The notes under the pieces were generated by a model. It was not told the origin of the DNA, made no database searches, and saw only the letters and a list, made by a program, of their open reading frames with translations. From assembly GCA_012861695.1 (NCBI GenBank), contig JAAOOA010000002.1, forward strand, positions 36,163,244 through 36,227,243: 64,000 nucleotides of DNA. Reading direction: 5' to 3'. Of this stretch, positions 1-13,340 are shown piece by piece (the stretch's first letter is position 1; each line of letters opens with the position of its first letter). Made by a program: the position numbers and the translations under genes. This DNA is from Trematomus loennbergii (Eukaryota; Chordata; Actinopteri; Perciformes; Nototheniidae).

Positions 1-3000
1 AAGTAAAACATGTAAACAAATTAATCTACTATTTGTATTACGACTTTCTTTAGCATATATGTAAAATACATTATGGGTATTATAGCTAAAGGCTTCCAGT
101 CTCCTTTAGCTACATGCTTTACGAGTTGTGTCAGCAATAGAATATGGTTATACTTCAGCAGTATTGTGACTTCATGCTTTTATTATGAAAATAATACATG
201 GTATTATAAGAAGTTCCTATGGCTTTGTGTCCCTGTGTGGTTTGTTTCAAAAGCATTGAAAGGATATCTTGTCAATCACAAGCTTAAAACTTAAATCTCT
301 GGCACTTTCCTGATTGTTCTTCCGTCTCTAAAGTGTACTTGGCTTTAATGCAACAGTAGAATTCAGCTATTGTGGATCTTAGAAACTGTTAGCGCACAGT
401 CCGTTTAAGGTATGATGACCATATGGTAATTTTAGATGCATTGTGCCTATTGAAAGGGATTCACAGTCTTGTCCCATTTTCTCCTGCCTAATCAGTGTGG
501 GGCTGGCTCTGTGGGCAAAGGCCTGCCTGTGTGTCTGGTTGAATGAACAGGCGAGTGTCCATGGGGCATCGTGGTCCCACAATGCTTCACGGTGACCAAA
601 TAAGGTCTGTCTGCAACATGTATGCTAGGAGGAGACAGGGGCACTAAGTTGGCACAGTCCAGTCTCTCACATTCTTTGGACTCTCTCAAAAGGTTGCCGT
701 CCCTCATCACACATCTAGTATGTGATTGGACGGAACAGAAAGGGCTGACCCATGAACTGTACAGAGTTGTTTGTGAAAACAAGTCATGTACAAGGCTGGT
801 CATCGTTAAGTGGTTCTAATAATAGAGGAGGATACTTTGTTGAGACTTTCCCTTACACTACCACTGCTTAAAAGTCAATCAATTAATTCAGTGAATGATT
901 TAAACTGACTAGTCACTGGAATGTGTAGGAATCCTCCTATTACCATATGCTCTTTGCTTTTAATGAGAATATGTATACACTGTAGAAGAAACACAATTGA
1001 ACATAAAGTTCATGTACACTACATGATGCTTTCACTGCATATGATGTGTGTTTCTGCACTATACCGCAAAGCAGTGGCAAGACCGGAGCATAGGAGATAC
1101 CAATATTGTTCAATACATTCTGTCTCACTGCTGCAGACGTTGGTTAAAGATTAACTCTGGTGTTATCCTTGGGGCCTCTTTGAAGTGGACTTACTCTAAC
1201 CCCTGCTTATCTTAATTAGAAAGAAATCTGTAGGAGTGAAGCGGTCTTCTGAAAACGAGCACCTCCACTCCCCTGCTCCCTGAAGGCCACACTGCGGCTT
1301 TGCCTGGACTCCTCACTCAAATATTTGCTCTTGACATGGTGTGATTGTATGTAGTATAAACTGTGAACACAAAGGTTTTTTTTTCCTGAGATTAGAAAGC
1401 GCTGCTCGAGGTATCTTCCTCGGATCTTGCCAGATATGAAACATTTATAATGAATAGATCCTCTTTACAGTATGTTTGTTAGTAATGTGGAAGGCTAACA
1501 GGTGTTTAATGTGATTCATATTGAAAGGGAAAGCTGCTCCTTTGAGGCTTAGCATGATTTGTAGGCCGTGTCGTGTAAATAACTATGCAAAACCATTTCA
1601 TGCTTTTACTGAAATGACAGGGTCCTTTGGATAAATCTGGCGATATATGGTTCTTAAATGTCCCTGTGTTATAGCTGTTACAAAGTCTATGCCAACCATA
1701 TAAATCTAGACAAATAGACAAGACCTTCTCAGTTTCCATTACCTCAGTGGAGGATTGTCTCCTCCACGACTCAGAGATCACACATTCAATGTTTACCGGT
1801 GGCATGCGTGCCATGCGGTGGCTTCTAAATCCAAATGGAGCAGGGAGTCCTGTCATACACAGGTCACCTGTCTCCACAAGAATGATGTGGAACACACAGG
1901 AAGCTAAAATCCTACACTGTGGTAAACCTCAAGAATGTATGAGTTGGAAAATGTATCACTTGAGACATTTTATTAAAAAAAACATATGTCTCTATAACCA
2001 GTTGATATTATACAATGTGTTTCTTTCATCACACAGTGTTCAGCCGGTGTTTACCCTAAAAAATGTGTTTTCTTGGCAAACACCATTTTTAGTTTCACAT
2101 TGAATAGTTTTTTTTATCGCTTGCTTGCCGTAATATGGATCAAGCTAGTTTGACTTTATAATATAAGGGATATTATATAATGTAATGCCACATTGACTTA
2201 CCAAACAACTTTCCCTGCTGAGCTTAGTCATTTAATTAGTGCTTGTCCTTTATGATGTTCCTTCCCATGCTGTTTGTGATGCAAATTATATTATTTTTTA
2301 AATTAAATTATAACTTTTTTAGGATTACCAGATGTACGGGTTGTGCACATGAACAGTGACTTGAGTGGAAAGCAGGCCAACTAAACATCAACTATAGAAA
2401 CGTTTATTTTAGTTGGACCTCATCAATTTAATTATGGTTTGAGTAATTAATCAGGACCTTGGTAACATCGTCATAGTGGTGCCTCTGGAGCAAAGAAAAT
2501 GCTATTTTTTAGAGGGATAGAAAAATTCCATGTTTATAAGAATTTCATGATTTAATGCAACATTTAGTTAATTTTGCATAAAAGAGAAATATAGCAGCTC
2601 CTTTCATTCCCGCTCAATCTTTACAGTTTCTGCCATTTTTCATTCCAATGACAGCAATTGCCACCACAAAGTCTAACTGAGACACACACAAGTTCAAAGG
2701 ACATCAGTATCTCTCTATTCTTCTTCTTTCTAGCATTTTTGATAAAGCCCAAAAGTAACTAGAAATGCTCGGATAAAGAGTCATGATTTTTAGAATCTCC
2801 CTACTTTCTTATTCTTCACAACTCTCTTGAAGTGTTCTATCGGGTAGAAAGTACCTCCATGTATTCATTATGGATTAATGAAGTTTGCTCAACTCAATGA
2901 TTTGCTGAGTTTAGATAAGAAGGCATAAAAAGAGCCCAATTTTTCTCTCAGGTCACAGTGACACAAAAGGTTTGAGCACAATATTGTCAAAAAGCATCAG

Positions 3001-4020
3001 GCATTCAGACTCAGTTTGAATGAATACTCTATGTATACCGTAGGAAAAAGCTGTTGCAGAGAGCATTTAAAACACACTACTGGTGAATGCGTGCCCTCAC
3101 ACATAATAAAACATCCAGGGTGAATGTGTAAAGGTCTCAGCAGGACTATCGAGGGAGGAAATGGACACAGTGGAGCGGTCAGCTGGACGTAACAGATTTA
3201 CTGACCCTAACGACAAGGGTGGGGCGGGTTAGAAACTCTCAGTCGTGCCCAACAAATACAACAGCAACACTGTGAAAAATGACCCTGCACCCTTCTGTCA
3301 GTTTAACTATTATTCCAGCACTTTCAGAAGTGCCAGATCCTTGGTGGATCAGTCATTTGTATCTCACCATCCTGATCTAGTAAAGCAGCAGTACTTACTG
3401 TGCAGTCTGGTGGATGCGTGCCAAGTCTTAAGAATATGTGTATAATTACTTAGAGGCAAGTGAGTGCAATTAAAATTCTATTCAAGTGTGTGGCCGTTTC
3501 CTTATGGGTCAGTGTGTGCACTATTTTTCTCTGTATTTCTGTACCTGTGTGTCTTTTGATGTCTGTGTGTGTGGCTCTGCTTTGAGTCGTTATGGTGAAA
3601 TAGTAGCAGCGATGCCCTCAAGGACTGTAGCCTCGCCCTTTGAATCCAACTTCAAAAAGCAAGGATAAAATACCTCCGTTCAGACAGGAAATAGACGCTT
3701 TTTATCGTAATTAAAAAAGAAGCAATTAGACAACTCTATTCCTTTGGCAATGGGGCTGTGCACCACTCTCCCTGACTAATACCTTTGAGTCTCAAAGTCG
3801 AGTCCTGAAGGAAACCGAGAAAACATTCTATATAGGGCTGTTGGAAATTCCTGTGCAACCCCCTATAAAAAATAACAATGTTCATTTTCAAATCATTTTT
3901 GGGGATTATTAAGTGCTAGTGAGACTATTTTAGTCATCCCTTGTGTTTTCCCATGCCTGTGTTTATTTCTATGGATCCATTTTAAGTTTCTTTAACACGA
4001 TTAACTGTATTTGTTTGCAG
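1..4020 (+). other. frem2 intron (5' edge of window)
   Basis: No coding exon is visible. The first exon begins after a pyrimidine stretch ending TTTGTTTGCAG at 4020, so this is the 3' part of an intron whose upstream exon is outside the window. The sequence is AT-rich with only short chance reading frames. I see no transposon ends or long tandem repeats. Confidence 0.8.
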
Positions 4021-7000
4021 GAGGCAACAAACTGAAGAACCAGCAGTACCGTCTGAACTGGGCTTGGATCTCTCTGGAGAAGGAGCACTATGTGGTGGAT
4101 GAAGAGGTCAAGTTTCTGGAGGTGGTGCTGAAACGTCGGGGCTACCACGGGGAGACTTCCTTCGTTAGTAAGTAGACACTGATTTTTCTGATGACACTTA
4201 TACTAATAGATTCTCCATAGTAATTTCTAAATGCCACTATAAAGCAATCGAAGATTATTTTAAAAATAATGTTGTTCTCTATCTTGATCTCAATCCGGTT
4301 ATGCACCAAAAATTATGAATAAAACTAATAAATAAGTAAAACACCTAAAATATTAACTACAATATCTATGACATACATTAAATAGGTACTGCAGTATAAA
4401 AGGAAGAAGTGAGAAAAATGTAGCATGAGATACATCTTTAAGACTTTTTCCATAAGTGCACAAATCACACGTAAATATGTACATATGTTTGTGCTTTAGT
4501 GACATACATCCTGGAAATAGTCCTGGATCCACACAAAAACGACACTGGTGTTGCTTTGCCAAAGAACTAACCAATCAGAAAATGTCTGCAGATATAGGTA
4601 TCCTTAAGAGAAAAAAAACTCAAATGAGAAACCTACACTCCTTGTCCCTTCACTAAAGCAGGGTGCCAGAGGTCACACACACTTGTATATATATTAGGAC
4701 CACTCTAAGGCTGTCCTAGACACCTTTAGGGTCACACAGGTCTCCTGTCCCCTCCAGCCACTATTTACGCTCCAAGCACACAAAAGCACAGCACTACCCC
4801 TCAGGAACTGCATGTGCACATAACAAAGGTCACCCACAGTTGGCGGCTATAGAGAGGTGCTGTTCCAAATATTAGTAGAGAAGATTTACTGGCAGGAACT
4901 AACAGACAATAACTGTTAACACTGTTTAAAATAACAAGCTGATGAAAGCGTTTATGAGTGGCAGGAATTCTTACTACCGGCACTATTGGCCTTTTTTACG
5001 TTCTATATTTATTCTGTCCATAAAAACGAGTATGATTAAAATGTAAGGATGTTAAAGGTCAAAATCCCTTAGGATAATTTCCACTACTGTCTTCAGGATT
5101 TGTGTATGCCCCGGGGCGACAGACTAATGAAAATCTCTTCGATGATATGCAAATTGTGCTGACCTTTATAGTGCCTCACACTGCTCATTATATTATCATC
5201 GCTATCTCTGCCACTCATTGTAGTAAAAAATACAGATCATTGTACTCTACAGATATACAGGCATATACCGTATAGTTGATTATAAATCACTATAACAAGT
5301 AAATTAATGTCATAACAAGAACACAGTTTACAAGTTTAGTTACAGGAACAAAATAAACTGCAAAAATGCAACTGTATCCTCTGTGTGATGACCCCACGGT
5401 CATCTCTTAGCAAATTAACATTTAACAGCAAAATAGCATATTTTGAATCAGGAACTTGGGAACATAACCACATGACTGTCCTTTGTTTTGATTTTCGAGC
5501 ATCGCTAATGTTTTATTAATGATTGCATTATAAATGAAAGAAGCGCTATTTTGAACTTTGGATGCACTCTGTGTTCAGTCCCCAATAAGAACATGCCTTG
5601 CATTTCTTTTTATGTCTTTTGTGAGCTTTCAAGTCCAAACCATAGCTTTTCACAGTGCAGTTTTCTTATGATTGAGGTAGCATCAAGGGGAATGATCATC
5701 ATTGAGGGTGGATGGTCCACCCCTACATGCTGGGGAAATAAGCACACAAAAGAAGCTGCAATTTAGAAACCAAACCATTGTGTTTTACAGCTCCCTCAAA
5801 ACACAGAAAGCAATAAAGGTTATCTTTCTAAATGCATAGGTTATGAAAGCTTTCATGTTGTCCGTTTCTTCTTACAGTTCATTGAGTACATGTTTTCATC
5901 TTGAGGCATCGATTCTTTGATCATAGATCACCCTGTTCCTTTTCTGTCAGTCTTATTGAATAGATTTTCAAATGTTTTTCTCCATTTCTAGCCAAGAAAA
6001 ACATTTCTGAGATAGCTTTTGGTTTGGGATGTAACTTGCGTATATTTACATTGTCAGAAAGTAGCACACGCTTGAATAATTAACTTTGGTTTTAATGAGA
6101 AACCCGAGAAATATGATTTTGGGAGAGTATTCTATCATACAGTACATGCTTCAAAAACATCTCTGCTGCATTCTGCATGCAGGTAAACAACTAACATATC
6201 CTGTCTCAGTGAGGTAAAAGAACAAAAGAAGAGCACTCATTACTTTCTCAAAGTAATCATAGGCAGTGCATCTCTTCTTCAGCTGCATTGAAGATATAAA
6301 GCAAAAGGAGCAGACCATTTTTGCAGGCCACAAAAAAAACCTGACAATTTAAGCCACCCATCTGTCTCTGTGTTGCGATGAGATAATGACTGATCCCAAG
6401 CCAGGGCCGACTCATGAACACTGATCAGAGGAGCATACAGTACTACCGCTTCACTGGTCAATGTGCACAGTTCAGGTGTCACCAGTTTGGAGTCTACAGC
6501 GAGCCCACCTGCTGCGAAACGTCAGAATGACTGCTGTGATCAGGGCCGTCCAATCCAGGCGAGAGATAGAGTTAGAGTTTAAGAGCAAATCATACTCTTG
6601 CCTCTCCTAGCTACTCTTTGAAGACTGCAGATTTTTCAAGCTCAATTGAGCTTGACCATTTTATCTTACCACGTATGTGCAGTGGCCTTTCCTTCTCTCT
6701 GTACTTGCATATCAAAGCCCACTTTTTTATTTTCATCAAAGAACAGCATGGTAATTCTCTTAAAAGCCCAAACTCATGCATTACTCAATCTGTGGTCTTT
6801 TGAAGAGCTTGTTTGTAGTCCTGATGGCCATTTGCATTTTTCTCTTCTCTTTCTTCCTTCCTCCGTTGTTAACAAACAGCAACTTTTCTAAGTGTGTCTT
6901 TTCTTATTCATGCTATCCTCATGATTCATGCATCTAATAATGTATTGTTTGCCACATTGATGAAGCCTTCAGGATTGCCTTGGTGTGTGCAGGCATTTTC

Positions 7001-7814
7001 TTTCCTCTTACTGCCAGATCCCTGCTGATTATTGTGTGCCCAGTTAGCAATGACAATGGAGAGGCTGTGTGACATTTCACCGGCCTCAGTGCTCCCGCTC
7101 AACAGAGACCATGACAGTTTCTCAGCTATAGTGTCCGTAGCCACCATCAAACAGCTCACATGCTGAAGGTCAGACAACGCAAGTCAGCCTCCAACAGCGA
7201 CTGAGAGCAGGCTGACATGAGGGATAATTGGCTGTATTCCCACTATAGATATTCTATTAATGACAAACTGCAACCAGAAGATGGGCAGATATTGTCTGGT
7301 TAGACGAACTGGGACATGACATTTTCCTTGTTTTAAATGGGGCAAAGATTTGTAGTTTAGATGTATATTTTCTATTATTATATTCTACAATATCTCAAAA
7401 CTATGAACATTCACTGCTACATAAATATATCAGGATTCACAGATTGTTAATTAAGAAATGTATGTATGTAAATAATGAAAAATATGCATTGATGGTTGCT
7501 GGTATCAAAACCTTAGCAAGGTGAAACGTTCTCTGATATGCATGATTATGATAATAACCCATTTCTTCCATGTCCTTCCTAAGGTATTGGCACAAAGGAT
7601 GGCACCGCAGAGAAGGATAAAGACTTCCGAGGGAAATCTCAGAAACAGGTGCAGTTTAACCCGGGCCAGACCACAGCCACTTGGAAGGTGCGGATCCTGT
7701 CAGATAGCGAGCATGAAGTGTCTGAGAGCTTCCAGATCGTTCTGTCTGAGCCGGTGATGGCAGCCATTGAATTCCCTCTGTTTGCTACTGTGGAGATCCT
7801 GGACCCTGATGATG
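4021..7814 (+). other. frem2: frem2 Calx-beta domain 1 (two exons)
   Basis: Exons 4021-4167 (147 nt) and 7584-7814 (231 nt) are both phase 1-1 and together encode the first Calx-beta module. Landmarks are [17 protein letters not shown], the strand motif [10 protein letters not shown], then [25 protein letters not shown] and [10 protein letters not shown], ending in ILDPDDG. Calx-beta domains are Ca2+-binding beta sandwiches; the acidic DPDD turn is the usual inter-domain Ca2+ site. The 3.4-kb intron between the exons (4168-7583) has no repeat I can name except a 20-bp palindrome at 6636-6655. Confidence 0.92.
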
Positions 7815-8906
7815 GTCAGTAAAGATACATGTTTATATTTCATTGTATTGCTTAAAATAGGGATAGCGCTATATTTAAAATTAATTAATACAAATATTAT
7901 TGGTCATGCTTTTCTTGGTTTTGTTGTTTAACAAGGCTCAGGTCTTAAATGGACGTCGGAGTTTGACAGCAGGGCATTTTCCAGTTATATACAGTTTTAG
8001 TTTACATTGTATTGTTACGTTTTTACATGTTCCAAACCATTAACATTGTGTTTCACAGCTGTTCATCTATCATGCAGAAAGAAATCAGGGACAATGATGT
8101 CCTAATTGAATAAGGGGTGCTAAATCAATTAACATGAAAACTGAATGCTTAAAGAAACTAACCACATCCTGGACTCAACTTGATTATGGAAATAGTTAAA
8201 CACAGTAAGGGGCTAGATTTTCTTTCAAAGTGTAGATACAAGGTCAAAATGATATCCGGAGAGCACACCGACCTCCCTGCATCTGAAATGAGCTCTACAA
8301 GAGCAGATGAACAGTGTGTCTGAGAACAGCTTGACTGTGATAGAGCTGAGAGAGAGAACTGCATATTTTAAATATGGATAATACTCCCCCTTATCCCACA
8401 AGGCTTCATTTGGTGAAAAGGAAGAAGTTGCTGTCCACATTTTATGCTAATGCAGATGTTTAGTTGGAACATTGTTTTACAGAACATCGGTCTCTGGTGG
8501 GCTTTCAATTGGCAAATATCTCTGCACGATGTGATTTTCTTTTTTCCTGTGATTGACTTTCCTTTTGTTCCTTTTCGTTAGGGTATCTAAAGTTTTGATG
8601 TGTTTTGGCACGGTCAAGGTCAAATACACTCTGAACTCATAAAAATATATTTTTGTTTCTATTTTACTCCCAGCAGATAAATACAAAAATCCCCAGAGGC
8701 TGCAACCATGACACTATAAATAAATAATTTCACACCAGACAGACTAGAGTGGCTCAGACTGAACTCAGCTTAGTGGTAAAAACAAAAAGAGGTGAAGAGT
8801 TGCCACATCATTCTAAGTATGCATGGTATTCAGGATGGGAAAGGACAGGTCAAGCTCTGTTGACTCTCCAACACTTTTAATGTGGCTGACCATGATGCTC
8901 TCAGAG

Positions 8907-8981
<75 letters not shown>

Positions 8982-11900
8982 CATCTGAGCTTCTAGCTTT
9001 CATATGCAGCTCAGGGTAGAAAAGAGACAAAGGAATGGAGGGCTGCCAGGAAAACTGTGGAAAAACAACCAAATTGTTTAACACGTTCTGCTTGCAGACA
9101 TAATTAGTGTTACACTCGTTTTTATTCTAGCCAGTTTATGTGGGAAACTTATAATGAAAGTGTGAGGCTTATATTTGTACACATTGTTTTTCATTCTCTT
9201 AGGGATTCCTTACTCTTTTAACTCACAACAGCAGACGTCTACAAATAACATTTTCTGCATCTGTGTTATTCTGTGTGTGACTGAAGCGCACTCTAGTTTG
9301 AATAGTTGCTGAAGATAAACAAGCAGTAGATTGCTGGGTTTGATTAAACATGATGGAGGCAGCATCAGCAGAGCTGTAATGAGAGCTGTCATTGGTCCTG
9401 GTGTATAAGCTGCTCTGTATTAAAAGTGATTCATGTAAATCATGTCACAAATGATTAGATGTTTTGAAGCTTTTCCTTTTTCTTCTCCTCTCATTCAGTT
9501 TAGTTTACATGACATAAGATAGGGATTTATTTCTACCAAAAGTCAAATACAATGTGACAAAACGTTTTAAACATTAATAATACATATGAACGCCTCTATG
9601 TCATCGTAATGCTCTGCTGTGCATTGATTTTCTCATCTACAGAGTCAACAGTGTTCATCCCCTCAGCTGAATACAACATAGAGGAGGACATTGGAGAGCT
9701 GCTGATCCCGGTGCACAGGAGTGGAGATGTCAGCCAGGAGCTCATGGTCATCTGCTGCACACAGCAAGGTAACAAGCACTGTGGGAGGTAAAATAAGCTT
9801 ATTTCAGGACTATATATATTTGATAGACAAAGAGCATTGTAGGAGTTTAAAACAAATACTGCTCTAAAACTTGAGTTGCTCTGAACAATTATAATTTGAA
9901 AGGACTTTAGGTTACAAGGAAAATATATTAAAGGTCCCCTATTATACTGTTTTTCATCAATATATATAGGTCTCAGAAATATACAAAACACGTCTCTGAA
10001 GTGTTGTGCTCGAAATACCAAACAGATCACCCATTGTATAGTATCCCATAATCCCCTCTGTTTCAGCCCTGTTTCAAAAGTGCTGATTCTCTGTCTGTTA
10101 CTTTAGATGAAAATAAGGTTCCACTCACCACGCCCCTCAGAGATATTTGGTTAAAACACACACAATGGTGCTCTAGCAAGAGATTCAGGTTATAAGGTGG
10201 GTGGGTGTTACCTTGGTTGGTGATTGGCTAATGGTTACACAAGCCAAAAAATCGTTATGAAATCATAAAGTGGCCAAAATCTGATCAGCTCCTTTTCAGA
10301 CAGGTTTTTATATAAATGGATCAGGACAAAAAGTAAGTGAATCTTTTTTCCTGATGACATGTTTATCTATAAAAGACATGAAAAAGTGGATTTTGCACAA
10401 TAGGTCCCCTTTAAGTTATTGATTAAATGTGAACAAAACATACTGTATTATGGTTGGATCATTAACTGAGCTTTCTGTTATTCTGTTTTCTCCCCATTTA
10501 GTTTCGGCTACAGGCACCGTGCCCACCACCGTGCTGTCCTACTCTGATTACATCTCCAGGCCTGAGGACCATCACAGCATACTGCGCTTTGATAAAGGAG
10601 AGGTGGAGAAATCCTGCCGGGTGGTGATCATTGATGACTCTCTGTATGAAGACGAGGAAGCTTCAATGTCACCCTCAGCATGCCCATGGGGGGCCGTCTG
10701 GGCTCAGAGTTCCCCGCAGCTAGAATCACAATCATTCCCGATATGGAAGACGGTAAGATGACATTTCCATGCTCCAAGGTGTGAAGAGGAATGCAATACT
10801 GTGTCAAATGGTCGGGCATAAGAAAGGAAAAGGGCTTTGGTTATTGAATCCCCTTGTGTGGCATTCAGATACAAGTTTTTTTTTTTTTTACTTTCAACGG
10901 TTTTTCAATTCAAGAAACAGGCAACATGAATGTGTTTTTTCCTAGGTATTATCAGATTTATTTTGAGGAGTTACTGTATTTGTTCAAGCTGTTATGTGTA
11001 ATGTTTAAGCACTTTGACAATAGCTGATGTTTTGCTAAATTGATCCAAATAGAGACATGTCAACAGTTGGCAGGTGGCCAGACAGACAGCAAAAGTGTGG
11101 GAGAAAACGTGAAATGTGTGCTTGAAGGTTTTTTCTGTATGGGTTCCTGCTTGTCTGACAATGTTTTGGAGGGAGGGAAAGCGTTTGAGTGTGTGAGACT
11201 CCTTCCTCGAGGCAAAGCCTTTATCTCATATCTGCAGGCTCAGACTGGAGGGCTGATAGTCTCGCATTTCTTCCTGACGCCTCTTTGTTCCCCAACACCT
11301 GACGGCCATTCCTCCCTATCGCTTTGACGATCTCCAGAAGTACTGCTCTAAAGTCAAGACTCCGTGATCGCTGGCTAGAGCTGAAAAACCCAGCATAATT
11401 GCTGAATAGTCTTTTTTCCCCTTGAATCAAAACCCATTTAAATCATCATAATTTGGGTGATGATGCACTATTCGATTCAGCATTCTTACATCATCTCATC
11501 GCTTGGTTAAAGTAGTCAGAAAAATCATCACCATTGTACAAATTTGTCATTTTGTAAAGTAATTCAGCTTTATGGAGATTAATATTAATCTTCTCCAACT
11601 GCTCTAAGTTGGAGAAGATTCCTGCTTCCAGGAGAGCCTCCTATTTCATATTCTGTTCATACTACTGAACATTTTATAGAATTGTGTGCTTAAGCAATGC
11701 ATGCATTTTTATTATATATGTATGATGTTATTCCCCTCCCAAGAAATGTATCCAGGTCTCAGTCTGTACTTCAAACTGTGTTTCAACCTGTGCTTAGGAG
11801 TTCTTGCCTTAAAGGCTACTGCAAATTAGACTGTGTAACAAGTGACTCTCCTCTTCCTCTCCTGTGGGATTCGAGGCAAACACACTGCAAGTGGATTTGA

Positions 11901-13261
11901 CCTGCTTGAAGAAGGAGGAGGTTACGTGTTTGGAATGTTTCCTAACTGTAGCAGCGCTTGGTGTAACCTGAGAGTGAGTACAGGTCCTTTCGACCTCCGC
12001 TGCTCCTGGGTATCGACTCAAGACTGCCAAGACAGCTGCTGGGACACACACGTTTTTAATTGGATGTACAACAGTCAGTACTTACAGCATGTTTCACAAA
12101 GTAATGTGCTAACACAGTATTTATGGATACTGACTCTCATACTGCAAAACATGCACGTCCAACACCTGCCAGAGAGCTCATTGATTGGAGATATTATTGA
12201 GTCTTTTTATGGTTGTCTGACTCCATCGAACACGGTTCCTTGTCATTTACAGTTTTTTTTTTCATTTCAAACCTTTATTTATCCAGGTGTATCCCATTGA
12301 GATCATTGATCTCTTTTTCAAGGGAGACCTGCTCAAGTAGGTTCCACATGAAACATAAAAACATAAACAGAACAACAAAAAGGACATCATACAGCGTCAT
12401 TACAGGGATTACAATTTACATAACTATCCACATGAACAGGTACCAACAGCTTCCGATTGAGTAGCATCCAACCGAGCTTTAAAAACATTTAGTGGCACCA
12501 GATTGCTCAGTTTCCATTTCAATTGCAGACTATTCCAAGACAGTGGAGCTGCGCATCTAAATGCTATCTTCCCTAAGACAGTCCTAGCAAACCTTAAGTT
12601 TGGGTTAAGGTCAAGGCTGTTTGAAAATCACGGAGGCTGACAAATAGAGCACAAATATATTACAAAAGTATTAAATAAGCAAACTAAAAGTTTGCTTCAG
12701 AAGTGGTTTCAGAAGGACAAATTGCAAAGTTTTAATGGTTAAGGGAACTACTATTCTACTATGCATTTCTGCTTTTCATAGTTGGAAGGCATACCCTATT
12801 TTAAGCCCCTGGTGCATAGTCAGTCAGTGTGCAAATATAAACAATGACTTGCCTGAGTAATCCCATTTGTGTGGTTTGAAAAGCCAATTCATTATTAAAT
12901 ATACAATGAAATGTTCTTGCTCTACTGATTTGAAACCTCCTGGCATGCCTTCGCCTACATTAGAGGTCCTCAGTGTATTATCACGCAGAAACAGGAGAAA
13001 AATGCTCAGTGCATTACAGGATCAACTTGACTCAGACTGACAACTGGTGTAAACAGTCTGCACTCAGTATTCCTGCTTTATCTGTAATCATGTTTTCTTT
13101 GCCTTTAGCTTTAACAGGATGGCTGAGTGACAATCAAAATCTCCTTATGCATATCAGTTATCAGAAAGTGCCAAACTCACAAGGGTCCCCCATACAGCCT
13201 CCTTTTGTGCAAACTGTGTGTGTGTGTGTGTGTGTGGTGTGTGTGTGGTGTGTGTGTGTGT

Positions 13262-13340
<79 letters not shown>

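Noticed and set aside
8830..9084. Leu-Ser repeat protein frame
   Set aside because: A translation of the GA/CT microsatellite.
11842..12300. 152-residue frame in the long frem2 intron
   Set aside because: No domain, no splice-consistent ends, and it runs into an interspersed repeat.
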